Positions 37,005 to 47,988 of a stretch of DNA of 64,000 nucleotides are shown here, piece after piece. How positions within the stretch are numbered: the first letter of the stretch is position 1; every line of letters begins with the position of its first letter. Under the pieces are notes generated by a model. It did no database searches. It was not told where the DNA came from and worked only from the letters and a program-made list of their open reading frames with translations. The stretch comes from Halothiobacillus neapolitanus c2 (GTDB lineage: Bacteria; Pseudomonadota; Gammaproteobacteria; Halothiobacillales; Halothiobacillaceae). Location of the stretch: positions 1,073,501 to 1,137,500 of the forward strand of contig NC_013422.1 of NCBI RefSeq assembly GCF_000024765.1, written 5' to 3'. The position numbers and the translations under genes are program-made.

Positions 37005-37039
37005 GAAATTAATTTCAAAAATACTTCGAATAATTCGAA
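37005..37039. promoter_or_regulatory. Two palindromes between yceI and the LysR gene
   Basis: GAAATTAATTTC (37005-37016) is a perfect 12-bp palindrome; TTCGAA-taa-TTCGAA (37025-37039) is a 15-bp inverted repeat. They lie directly before the LysR start, as expected for autoregulated LysR operators. Centres are 21-22 bp apart, two helical turns. Confidence 0.6.
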
Positions 37040-37050
37040 ATGAGGTGGTT

Positions 37051-37935
37051 ATGGATGATCTGCGCCCTTGGCGTTGGCTGATCGGGGTGATCGATTACGG
37101 CGGATTGCAGGCGGCGGCGGATCATTTCCACCGGACGCCATCCACACTCAGCCACGCCATCAAGCAACTTGAATCTCAGGTCGGTTTGCCCTTGGTTGCT
37201 TATCAGGGGCGGCGGCTGATACTCACAGAGATCGGGCAACTGCTGACTTGCCGAATGCGGCCGGTGCTGCGTGATCTCGATGGCGCTCAGGCACTGGCTA
37301 CCCAATTGGCACAAGGGGTGGAGCCAGTGCTCTGTGTGGCTATTGACCAAATTATTCCATTGGCACTGATTGCCGATGTTTTTTCGATCGTGTCTGAGTC
37401 CTATCCGCAAACCCGCATCGAGCTCTTTGAGACCATTCTCGGCGGTGGTCCGGCGATGATGCTGGAGGGAACCGTAGGTTTGTATCTAGGCACCCAAATG
37501 GTGACGGGGATGCCAACTATTGCTTTGGATCGCCTGAGGCTGGTTCCTTGCGCGGCACGTACGCACCCGCTTGTAACCCAAGCAGGTGCTGAGGCGGGGC
37601 AGGTTACCGAGGCGGATTTGCGCCGCTACAGGCAAATCGTGATTCGAGATTCGGCACCGAGTCGTTTAGCCAACGGAAGCTGGCTATCTGCCGAGCAGCG
37701 CTTTACGGTTGATCATTTACACACGGCGATTGACTTGATCGAATCCGGGCTGGGTTTCGCTTGGCTTCCTGAAACACTGCTTTCAAGTCATCCAGATTTA
37801 AGCATTTTGCAAATGGCTGATACCGTTGCCGACGAAGCGGATATCCATCTGGTTTTCGATGCGGGATTCGCGTCTGGCTTGGCGGGCGCACGCTTAATAG
37901 ATGAGATACGGGCCCGATTCGACACACGGGCCTAA
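37051..37935 (+). CDS. LysR-family transcriptional regulator
   Basis: 294 residues. The N-terminal winged helix-turn-helix is in GGLQAAADHFHRTPSTLSHAIKQLESQVG, followed by a substrate-binding domain. The ATG at 37051 has GAGGTGG upstream; a longer open frame is rejected because it would run through the palindromes. Probably controls the divergent yceI-pirin-nitroreductase operon, by position and by the paired palindromes. The effector is unknown. In E. coli a similar arrangement is YhaJ (LysR) next to YhaK (pirin). Confidence 0.88.
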   Translation: MDDLRPWRWLIGVIDYGGLQAAADHFHRTPSTLSHAIKQLESQVGLPLVAYQGRRLILTEIGQLLTCRMRPVLRDLDGAQALATQLAQGVEPVLCVAIDQIIPLALIADVFSIVSESYPQTRIELFETILGGGPAMMLEGTVGLYLGTQMVTGMPTIALDRLRLVPCAARTHPLVTQAGAEAGQVTEADLRRYRQIVIRDSAPSRLANGSWLSAEQRFTVDHLHTAIDLIESGLGFAWLPETLLSSHPDLSILQMADTVADEADIHLVFDAGFASGLAGARLIDEIRARFDTRA

Positions 37936-37971
37936 AGGTAGTTTTCGACGTGATTCTACCGAATCTCAGAA

Positions 37972-38685
37972 TTATTGAGGCGGCTGGACTGTCGTTAAAC
38001 CCAGATTGCTCCAAGACTGCATTCCGCCCCGATACCAGTAGATCTTGTCTGCGGGGTAACCCATGCTGACCAGCTCTTTGATATTGGTGGGCGATTGTCC
38101 GCACCAAGGGCCATTACAGAACAGGACGAGTGTTTTGGCGCCTCTGAAATCCCATATCCCGTCTTGGACTTTCGCGTTGAATGTATCTGTCAACAAAGAC
38201 TCGACGACAAGCGGTTCGTAGGTGGAGGAACCACGATAAATTTGAGTCCAGGGGATATTCACAGCGCTTGGAATTGTCCCTTTGCGGTACCAGTCCGGCG
38301 TGCGGGAATCAATGATTTCAATTGATTTATCTCCTTCGGCCTTTTTCTTCAGGAATTGCAGCATTTCCAATTCGCCGATGGTGTGCACACCTGGCAAAAG
38401 CTGCATGGGTTGAATGCAGAAGGGTGGGCAATCGCGGCTGGTCATCGCATAGTCGGGGTTGACCGTGTGGTCCGGATTCTGGTTGCGCATGATGACTACC
38501 GATTTTCCATGATCAATCACGGTGATCGATGGCAAATCGGTTGTGATGTTGACGCGTAACTCAGATTTTTCAGCGGCTGTGCACGCGGATGAGCTCAGAA
38601 GGGATGAGGCCAGAAGAGATGAGACCAAAAGAGATGAGTAAAGGCTCACCGCAAGAAAGGTCATTGATATAGTTTTCTTGACCAT
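37972..38685 (-). CDS. Exported rhodanese-domain protein with CPPFC motif
   Basis: 237 residues from the ATG at 38685 (GAGG upstream). A long signal peptide with a repeated SSLLx block is followed by a region with DCPPFCIQP (Cys86, Cys90) and then a rhodanese domain (IIDSRTPDWYRKGTIPSAVNIP) with active-site loop FCNGPWCGQSP, Cys190 being the likely catalytic Cys and Cys195 a second. The loop ends in G-x-S, not the usual R; sulfurtransferase activity is plausible in the periplasm. Might act in sulfur or copper chemistry; inference. The open frame extends 41 codons upstream but has no ribosome site. Confidence 0.78.
   Translation of the reverse strand: MVKKTISMTFLAVSLYSSLLVSSLLASSLLSSSACTAAEKSELRVNITTDLPSITVIDHGKSVVIMRNQNPDHTVNPDYAMTSRDCPPFCIQPMQLLPGVHTIGELEMLQFLKKKAEGDKSIEIIDSRTPDWYRKGTIPSAVNIPWTQIYRGSSTYEPLVVESLLTDTFNAKVQDGIWDFRGAKTLVLFCNGPWCGQSPTNIKELVSMGYPADKIYWYRGGMQSWSNLGLTTVQPPQ
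38588..38637 (-). repeat. 15-bp in-frame repeat in a signal peptide
   Basis: Three 15-bp units (38588-38602, 38603-38617, 38618-38632) plus a 5-bp remnant, encoding SSLLV, SSLLA and SSLLS in the hydrophobic core of the rhodanese signal peptide. Units differ at few bases. Confidence 0.85.
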
Positions 38686-38851
38686 GACGAACCTCGTTCT
38701 GTTTTTGTTACGATGCTCAGAATTAGCAACTAATTTTATCGACGTCAATGAAATCCGTTCTTTAGAATTTAATTGAATGCTGATTATTAGAAGCCTAAAA
38801 TGCCGCATAGGCGGTATTTTGTAGATAATCTATAGACATTAAGGAAAACTA

Positions 38852-39226
38852 ATGAGAATTTACTTATTGATTGCTTTGGGTGGCTCGATGGGCGCCATAG
38901 CGCGCTATGCAGTTATTAACTGGGTAACGCATCATCTGGGCCGCGCCTTTCCATTCGGCACCTTGACGGTGAATGTGGTCGGCTCGGCACTGATGGGGTT
39001 TCTTGGTGTTTATTTGCTGCAAAAATTCCATATTTCTGCGGAATATCGCGTGGCGATTTTGACCGGTTTTCTGGGCGCATTCACCACCATGTCTACGTTT
39101 TCAATTGATTCCCTTTCATTGATTGAGAAAAACCAGTGGTTCATGGCGAGTGTTTATATCGCTGTTACCGTGGTCGTTTGCATTGCAGCGGCTCGTGGCG
39201 GGATGATCTTGGCAGAAAGGGTCTGA
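38852..39226 (+). CDS. crcB: Fluoride exporter CrcB/Fluc
   Basis: Dual-topology fluoride channel of 124 residues with four membrane helices. Conserved GGSMGAIARY, GTLTVNVVGSALMGF (Asn of the pore) and TGFLGAFTTMSTFS are all intact. AAGGAAAA precedes the start. A hairpin AAATGCCGC/GCGGTATTT lies ~40 bp upstream, but no fluoride riboswitch consensus is present. The stop is directly followed by the queG start with no gap. Confidence 0.93.
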   Translation: MRIYLLIALGGSMGAIARYAVINWVTHHLGRAFPFGTLTVNVVGSALMGFLGVYLLQKFHISAEYRVAILTGFLGAFTTMSTFSIDSLSLIEKNQWFMASVYIAVTVVVCIAAARGGMILAERV

Positions 39227-40360
39227 TTGGATCGATCCGTGTTCAATCCCGACGAGCTCAAAGCTCAGATCAAGGTTTGGGCAATTGAACTCGGCTTTGA
39301 CGAACTCCGGGTCACGGACACTGATCTGTCCCATTACGAGGCGGGATATCTTGATTGGATAGCCCAAAAGCATCAGGGCACGATGGATTATCTGGTCACG
39401 CACGGTTTGAAGCGTTTCCGCCCGGCAGAACTTGTGCCGGGTACGCTGCGGGTGCTTGCGGTGCGCAAAAACTATTTGCCCCCCGATTCATCGGGTCCGC
39501 GCGATGTGCTGCACAACCCCGAACTGGGTTATGTGTCCCGGTATGCATTGGGGCGTGATTATCACAAAGTAATGCGAAGTAATTTGCAGAAGCTAGCGGA
39601 ACGAATCACGCAAGAAATCGGCGCGTTCGGTTTTCGCGCTTTTGTGGATTCCGCACCCGTGTACGAGACCGGGTTGGCCGAGAAGGCCGGCATCGGCTGG
39701 AAGGGCAAGCACTCCCTGATTTTAAACCGGCAGGGGGGTTCCTGGTTTTTTCTGGGTGAGTTGTTCATCGACTTCGATTTGCCGGTCGATGAGCCGGTTG
39801 AATCCCACTGCGGATCGTGCACCGCCTGCATTACGGTGTGCCCCACGCAAGCCATCGTCGCAGACGGGGTGGTCGATGCCCGCCGGTGCATCTCCTATCT
39901 TACGATTGAATCCAAGGACGACATCCCACCGGAATTTCGCGAGGCAATGGGCAATCGGATTTACGGTTGTGATGATTGCCAGCTGGTATGCCCCTGGAAT
40001 CGATTTGCCCGTGTGGCGGCCGATGCCGATTTTCGTGCGCGCCACGGTCTGGACGCACCGGGCCTGATTGAATTGTTTCTGTGGGATGAGCCGACTTTTT
40101 TGCACAAAACCGAAGGCATGGCGATTCGCCGGATCGGATGGCAGCGCTGGTTGCGTAACGTGGCCGTGGCACTGGGGAACCTCTTGCGAAACCAACCAGA
40201 TAACACCTCGGCTGTGGCGGCGTTACAGGCACGATGTGGACAGGTGGGTGATCAACTGGATCGGCACATCCAATGGGCATTGGCTCAGCGGGAAGGATTG
40301 CCTAACGGGGAATCTAAAACCGCCAAAATGTTTGAAGATGCTTTATCAATGCCAGAATAG
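39227..40360 (+). CDS. queG: Epoxyqueuosine reductase
   Basis: Last step of queuosine synthesis in tRNA; a cobalamin and iron-sulfur enzyme. 377 residues. Two [4Fe-4S] motifs, CGSCTACITVCPTQA and CDDCQLVCPWN, are complete, and the catalytic Asp is probably in FVDSAPVYE. The likely start is TTG at 39227, abutting the crcB stop, with AAAGGG upstream; GTG at 39239 is the alternative. The 3' end overlaps the convergent HDOD gene by 47 bp. Confidence 0.93.
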   Translation: MDRSVFNPDELKAQIKVWAIELGFDELRVTDTDLSHYEAGYLDWIAQKHQGTMDYLVTHGLKRFRPAELVPGTLRVLAVRKNYLPPDSSGPRDVLHNPELGYVSRYALGRDYHKVMRSNLQKLAERITQEIGAFGFRAFVDSAPVYETGLAEKAGIGWKGKHSLILNRQGGSWFFLGELFIDFDLPVDEPVESHCGSCTACITVCPTQAIVADGVVDARRCISYLTIESKDDIPPEFREAMGNRIYGCDDCQLVCPWNRFARVAADADFRARHGLDAPGLIELFLWDEPTFLHKTEGMAIRRIGWQRWLRNVAVALGNLLRNQPDNTSAVAALQARCGQVGDQLDRHIQWALAQREGLPNGESKTAKMFEDALSMPE

Positions 40361-41705
40361 GCGCGATGTCCTGTTCTGATGGTGTGTCGATTACAAGCAG
40401 GACAAATGGCTCGTTTTTGAGGCTCAAAGATTGCAGGAAACAATCCTTTTCAATCAGCGTTTGGCCATTCACATCAAGCAGAGGCTTTAACTTGTAACGG
40501 TTTTCCCTTGAAATAACCAAACCTTTCATCCCGGTCATTAATCGCGCAAGCAGTGGGTTTTCAGCCAACGTGACGTCTTTGGGTATGGCTGAACCCGACA
40601 CCCGTTTGTTGATCTTGACCTGAAGCCTGGAAGCAGACGGCGTTCTGCTAAGAACGACGAATTCAACCAGTTTCAAATCCTCGATTAGAGAGGACATGAG
40701 CGACTTGATGAGGTTGTTCGGCGTGCGTGTCTGCGATGTCGCTCGGCGCGAGAAGTTTAGCAGGGCCTGTTCTTGTGTGTTTGGCGGCAGTCCGTATTGC
40801 GCAGGGAGCGGCCAGTGCCCTGGTGCCGAGGCACTATCGATCAGCAGTGCTGCGGTGCTGTAAAAGCCCATAGGCTCGAATTCACGTGCGGTTTGAACCG
40901 CAACTTGATGAATTAATTGATTAGTGGCTGCGCAGTCACGTTTCAGTAAATCGGAAATTTCCTTTTGTGTCGCAATGATTTCCGGGTGATACCAACCCAT
41001 CTCACTGAAAAAGCTGATGCGTCTGGCCAAAAGTACGATGGTTTGATGTTGACGCGCGAGAATGGGCGTGGAGGCTTCATCCTCAAATAACTGCGTCGGC
41101 AGATAATAAAAATCATTGAGTGATTTTTCTAGTAATTTCAGCGTGATGCCTTCGGTTTGCAAAGCAGACTTAATGGCGTGCCCCAGTGTGCTGATCTTTT
41201 TATCCCGAACCTGAGTCAAGGCCATGCGCATCAATTCAGGAGCATCACGCCACAGGGCAAGTTCAATGAAATTATGGAGCAGGGTGGCGACAACTACGAT
41301 TTCGTAGCTGGTATCACGCAGTTCGACCAGCCAGCTTTCCGCATGGCGCGCGGCATGCAGACTACGTGCAACGGCCACGAGATAACCTGCCAGTTGCTGT
41401 TCGTCTGTAATGGTTTCTTCGAGGATGGGCAATTTGGGAATCTGTTGCCGGCTCCACGTGTCGCCCAGCAAAGACAATGCATGATCCAGACTGTGCGGCG
41501 CATCGCGTTGTTTTGCCCGTTGTGCTCGGGCGGCAGACCCCATGACAAAGCCACAGGCGGCCGGATCGCGTCGCAGCCACCCCACCAACTCGCCCTGATC
41601 GATTTCATCCCGTCGCAACACCGTCGTCAGCTGTCGGTGCACCTCAGCGCGCACAGGTAGTGGCGTTTTTTTAAGATGGGCGATCCAGTCGGCGGGTAGC
41701 GTCAT
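40314..41705 (-). CDS. HDOD-domain protein
   Basis: 463 residues. The central ~200 residues resemble an HDOD domain, a non-hydrolytic HD-related fold used in signalling, with TSYEIVVVATLLHNFIELAL and GHAIKSALQ. The C-terminal third has no recognised domain. No HD, GGDEF or EAL catalytic motif. It is downstream of purB by 13 bp and probably in the rdgC-purB operon. HDOD proteins often act in stress or motility signalling; the role here is unknown. Its 3' end runs into queG by 47 bp. Confidence 0.7.
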   Translation of the reverse strand: MTLPADWIAHLKKTPLPVRAEVHRQLTTVLRRDEIDQGELVGWLRRDPAACGFVMGSAARAQRAKQRDAPHSLDHALSLLGDTWSRQQIPKLPILEETITDEQQLAGYLVAVARSLHAARHAESWLVELRDTSYEIVVVATLLHNFIELALWRDAPELMRMALTQVRDKKISTLGHAIKSALQTEGITLKLLEKSLNDFYYLPTQLFEDEASTPILARQHQTIVLLARRISFFSEMGWYHPEIIATQKEISDLLKRDCAATNQLIHQVAVQTAREFEPMGFYSTAALLIDSASAPGHWPLPAQYGLPPNTQEQALLNFSRRATSQTRTPNNLIKSLMSSLIEDLKLVEFVVLSRTPSASRLQVKINKRVSGSAIPKDVTLAENPLLARLMTGMKGLVISRENRYKLKPLLDVNGQTLIEKDCFLQSLSLKNEPFVLLVIDTPSEQDIAPILALIKHLQTFWRF

Positions 41706-41718
41706 GGCTTCATATCAT

Positions 41719-44024
<2,306 letters not shown>

Positions 44025-44402
44025 GATTTCCTCCACAAACGAGCCGACATTATGCCGTAAGGTTCAATGCTCTGCCTTAACGAAACAGTAATGTTGCCGA
44101 GATGTATTCATGGGCATGTCTTGGGCTTGCTTGAACATGATCTTCAGAGGCACGGCACTGTATAAAGGTTGGGTTGTTGGAATTGTGATTGGTTGGTTGC
44201 ATTTCGAGCGTTTATTGCGTTTATACTCTCGAGCAAGCCTTGCACGACGTGGGTGCTATGTTACGTGTTATGACTGTCGCGTCTTGTGTCCTGATGACCT
44301 CGGTCTTCGGAGCTGGCGGCACATCAGTTGTGCCAAAGAACCTGAGCGTCAAACCATGGGTTCTTTTATTCGATTTTAATTCAATCTCTGCTGGAACTTT
44401 TT
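44025..44402. other. 378-bp divergent gap, rdgC / pepN
   Basis: No supported gene. A reading frame beginning at ATG 44258 looks like a short secreted peptide but overlaps the pepN start and has no ribosome site. The region should hold both promoters; no clean hexamers were found. Confidence 0.5.
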
Positions 44403-47033
44403 ATGCCCTCTGCCGAGCAATCCGCTGTTGAAATTCGCCTTGAAGACTACACCCCACCGGATTTTTTGATTGATACGGTTGATTTGACGTTTGATCTCTC
44501 GCCCAGCCAGACCCATGTGCGCTCGCAGATGAAAATCCATCGCAATGGCGTTCATGATCGTGCTTTGGTACTTAATGGTGAGCACATGACTCTGCTGAGC
44601 GTGCAGGTCGATGGACGTGCGCTGACGGAAAATCAATATGTTCTCACCGAGACGACGCTCACCATCTTCGATGTGCCAGATCAGGCCCATGTCGTGATCG
44701 AAAACCGGATTGATCCTGCTTCCAATACGGCTTTGGAAGGTCTGTATCAATCGGCCGGGAATTTCTGCACCCAATGCGAGCCGGAAGGTTTCCGCCGAAT
44801 CACCTATTTTATTGACCGTCCGGATGTGCTTTCCCGTTACACCGTGACCTTGATCGCCGAAGCCGATCTTTACCCCATTCTGTTGTCGAACGGTAATCCC
44901 GTCGCTGCTGAAAAATGTGTGGACGGCAAGCACATGGCACGCTGGGTGGACCCACACCCCAAGCCGTCTTATCTGTTTGCACTGGTGGCCGGTAATCTGA
45001 CACGGATCACAGATGAATTCGTCACTCAGTCGGGCAAAACCGTTGAACTGGGTATTTATGTCGAGGCGCATAATGCTGACCGCTGCGACCACGCCATGGC
45101 GTCGCTCAAGCATGCGATGCGTTGGGATGAGCAGGTTTATGGTCGCGAATACGACCTTGATGTCTTCAACATTGTGGCTGTTGACGACTTCAATATGGGC
45201 GCGATGGAAAACAAGGGGTTGAATGTCTTCAACTCGCGTTACGTTCTGGCAAAACCGGATACCGCCACCGATGGCGATTACGCCGGGATCGAATCCGTGG
45301 TGGCGCACGAATATTTCCACAACTGGTCGGGTAATCGCGTCACCTGTCGGGACTGGTTCCAGCTTTCACTCAAGGAAGGCTTCACCGTGTTCCGCGATCA
45401 GGAGTTCTCTGCCGATATGGGTTCGCGCGCGGTCAAGCGTATCGCCGATGTCAATTTACTGCGGCAAGTTCAGTTCGCCGAGGATGCGGGGCCGCAGGCG
45501 CATCCGGTGCAGCCCAAGGCCTATCGTGAAATCAATAACTTCTATACTTCAACGGTATATAACAAGGGCGCAGAAGTCGTGCGGATGCTGCGCAATTTGC
45601 TGGGTGCAGACACCTTCCGTCAGGGTACGGATCTGTATTTTGATCGTTTTGATGGTCAGGCAGTCACCATCGAGGATTTTGTTTCCTGCATGGCCGAAGT
45701 CAGTGATCTCGATCTGGCCGAATTCCGGCAGTGGTACGACGTGGCGGGTACGCCCAAACTGCTTGTGCGCGATGAATACCTTGAAGGCCAATACATTCTG
45801 AATATCGATCAGATGGTGCCAGAGTCCGCCAAAGGGCACCCCTACATGCTGCCCTTTGGTTTTGCCTTGTTTGACGAGGCGGGGCAACCCGTATTGCTCG
45901 ATGGCAAGGCTGAGCACATCTTGATTGTCGAACAATTGTCCCAGTCCTGGACGTTTTCGATCGAGAAAAACCACGCCGATTTGCTCGTGCCTTCACTCAA
46001 TCGTGGCTTCACCGCGCCGGTGGAGGTTCAGTACGATTACTCCGATGAGGCGCTCGGCGTGCTGAGCCGTGCCGATACCGATGCATTCAACCGCTGGGAT
46101 GCTTTCCAGCGGCGTATCCAGCGTTGCCTGTTGGGCCGTATCAGAATGGCTATGGATGTCGGTTCGGTCGGCGAGGATGCCTTGCCCGAAGATCTCTCGA
46201 AGGCGTTCGGGCAGTTATTGCTTGAGGCGGCTCAGGATCCGATGTTCGTGGCTGAATGCATCGCATTACCCAGCGAGAATTATCTGGCTGATCAGTTCGA
46301 TCACGACACGCCCGTCGAATGGATACACCATGAGCGTGCGCGGCTGCGTCAGCAACTGGCGGCGGAATGGGAGTCGACGTTGCAGTTGATTTATCAAAGC
46401 CACGATCAGGATGGCGTGTATCGCTTCGAATCCCGCGCGGCAGGCCAGCGGCAGTTGCGGCGACAGGTTTTATCCTATCTGTGCAGCTTGAAACGCTCGG
46501 CATGGACACAATTGGCTAAAGAACAATTCGAACGTGCCGATAACATGACCGAATCCTTTAACGCCTTAGTTGCTTTAAATGTGAGCGATTCTGCCGAGTT
46601 TGAGCACGTGTTGACCGCGTTCGAGGCGCGTTGGCGGCATGATCCACTGGTCATGGATAAATGGTTTGCGCTACAGGCGCAACGCAGTGATGAGAATGCA
46701 TTGGCTCGCGTGCAGGGCTTGATGGAACATCCAACGTTCTCCATCAAGAATCCAAATCGAGTTCGTGCCCTGATTGGTAGTTTTGCGCGAATCAATCCGT
46801 TGCGTTTCCATGATAGTAGCGGCTCGGGTTACCAATGGTTGGCAGATCGCATCATTGAGCTCGATGCCATGAATCCGCAGATTGCCGCGCGCATGGCTTC
46901 GGTATTCAATACGTGGAAACGTTTTGACGGTAATCGTGCGGCGTTGATGCGTGCGGCATTGAAAAAAATCCATGATCGACCGGATTGCTCGGCTGATCTG
47001 GCGGAAATTACCGGAAAAGCGCTGGGTCATTGA
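44403..47033 (+). CDS. pepN: Aminopeptidase N
   Basis: Cytoplasmic M1 zinc aminopeptidase, 876 residues. The zinc motif HEYFHNWSGNR begins at about residue 302, with the distal Glu in LKEGFTVFRDQEFS; the exopeptidase motif GAMENKG lies before it. The C-terminal helical domain is complete. The ribosome site is weak. No operon partner: motA follows by 64 bp. Confidence 0.96.
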   Translation: MPSAEQSAVEIRLEDYTPPDFLIDTVDLTFDLSPSQTHVRSQMKIHRNGVHDRALVLNGEHMTLLSVQVDGRALTENQYVLTETTLTIFDVPDQAHVVIENRIDPASNTALEGLYQSAGNFCTQCEPEGFRRITYFIDRPDVLSRYTVTLIAEADLYPILLSNGNPVAAEKCVDGKHMARWVDPHPKPSYLFALVAGNLTRITDEFVTQSGKTVELGIYVEAHNADRCDHAMASLKHAMRWDEQVYGREYDLDVFNIVAVDDFNMGAMENKGLNVFNSRYVLAKPDTATDGDYAGIESVVAHEYFHNWSGNRVTCRDWFQLSLKEGFTVFRDQEFSADMGSRAVKRIADVNLLRQVQFAEDAGPQAHPVQPKAYREINNFYTSTVYNKGAEVVRMLRNLLGADTFRQGTDLYFDRFDGQAVTIEDFVSCMAEVSDLDLAEFRQWYDVAGTPKLLVRDEYLEGQYILNIDQMVPESAKGHPYMLPFGFALFDEAGQPVLLDGKAEHILIVEQLSQSWTFSIEKNHADLLVPSLNRGFTAPVEVQYDYSDEALGVLSRADTDAFNRWDAFQRRIQRCLLGRIRMAMDVGSVGEDALPEDLSKAFGQLLLEAAQDPMFVAECIALPSENYLADQFDHDTPVEWIHHERARLRQQLAAEWESTLQLIYQSHDQDGVYRFESRAAGQRQLRRQVLSYLCSLKRSAWTQLAKEQFERADNMTESFNALVALNVSDSAEFEHVLTAFEARWRHDPLVMDKWFALQAQRSDENALARVQGLMEHPTFSIKNPNRVRALIGSFARINPLRFHDSSGSGYQWLADRIIELDAMNPQIAARMASVFNTWKRFDGNRAALMRAALKKIHDRPDCSADLAEITGKALGH

Positions 47034-47097
47034 CTCAATTGGATGAACACAAACGGTATGCGTCGCGATCAGCCGCACGGTTAAAGACAGGAAAAGC

Positions 47098-47949
47098 ATG
47101 AACGTAATCATTGGATGGGTCTTGTTGTTTGGTGCCGTGCTGGGTGGTTTTGCGCTTGCAGGCGGCCACCTCATCGTGCTGGTACAACCCGTTGAATACA
47201 TCATCATCATCGGTGCTGCTCTGGCTGCTTTCGTTGCAGGCAATTCCGGTAAAACCATGAAGGCGACGATGGGCGGTTTCGCGACAGCGCTCAAAGGGTC
47301 AAAATACAAAAAAGCCCTGTACATGGAGACGCTAGCCCTGCTGTATCACATCTTCACCCGTGCGCGTAAAGAAGGTTTGATGGCCATTGAGGAAGACATC
47401 GAGGATCCGCAGAATAGTGCGCTCTTCAAGGAAGCACCCAGCGTATTGGCCGATCACCATGCATTGGATTTTATTACCGATTACTTGCGACTGATGGTGT
47501 CGAGCACGCTTGATGTGCATCAGATCGATAACCTTATGGATATCGATATCGACACGCACCACCAGGAGGCTTCGCTGCCCGGTACTAATATCGCGAAAAT
47601 TGCCGATGGTCTGCCAGCGTTCGGTATTGTTGCCGCAGTTTTGGGCGTGGTGCACACCATGGAATCAGTTGCCGAGCCACCTGCCGTGCTCGGCGGGCTT
47701 ATTGCGGCTGCATTGGTGGGTACCTTTCTGGGTATTCTGGTATCGTATGGCTTGGTAGCGCCCGTTGCAGCCAATCTTGAGCACAAGGTGAACGATTCCA
47801 CCAAGTACTACCAGAGCATCAAGGCGGCAATGATTGCCTTTATGAATGGTTACCCGCCTCAAGTAGCCGCCGAATTTGGCCGCAAGGTGCTGTTTTCTTC
47901 TGATCGCCCCGGCTTCCAGGAGCTCGAAGAGTTCCTCAAGAAAAAATAA
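47098..47949 (+). CDS. motA: Flagellar motor stator protein MotA
   Basis: Ion-channel stator subunit, 283 residues, four membrane helices. The long cytoplasmic loop carries the charged residues that contact FliG (KALYMETLALLYHIFTRARKEG), and the last two helices hold LPAFGIVAAVLGVVHTM and the conserved Pro. AGGAAAAG precedes the start. Paired with motB 39 bp downstream; no other flagellar gene is near. Confidence 0.96.
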   Translation: MNVIIGWVLLFGAVLGGFALAGGHLIVLVQPVEYIIIIGAALAAFVAGNSGKTMKATMGGFATALKGSKYKKALYMETLALLYHIFTRARKEGLMAIEEDIEDPQNSALFKEAPSVLADHHALDFITDYLRLMVSSTLDVHQIDNLMDIDIDTHHQEASLPGTNIAKIADGLPAFGIVAAVLGVVHTMESVAEPPAVLGGLIAAALVGTFLGILVSYGLVAPVAANLEHKVNDSTKYYQSIKAAMIAFMNGYPPQVAAEFGRKVLFSSDRPGFQELEEFLKKK

Positions 47950-47988
47950 CGTGCCGATGCCCGCTCATTTCTCTTCGAGATCATTCTG

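Noticed and set aside
38786-38851. Fluoride riboswitch before crcB
   Set aside because: Only a simple hairpin (AAATGCCGC/GCGGTATTT) is present; the conserved crcB-motif pseudoknot segments are absent.
44258-44431. Short secreted-looking peptide upstream of pepN
   Set aside because: No ribosome site, overlaps the pepN start in another frame, and the hydrophobic stretch is weak.
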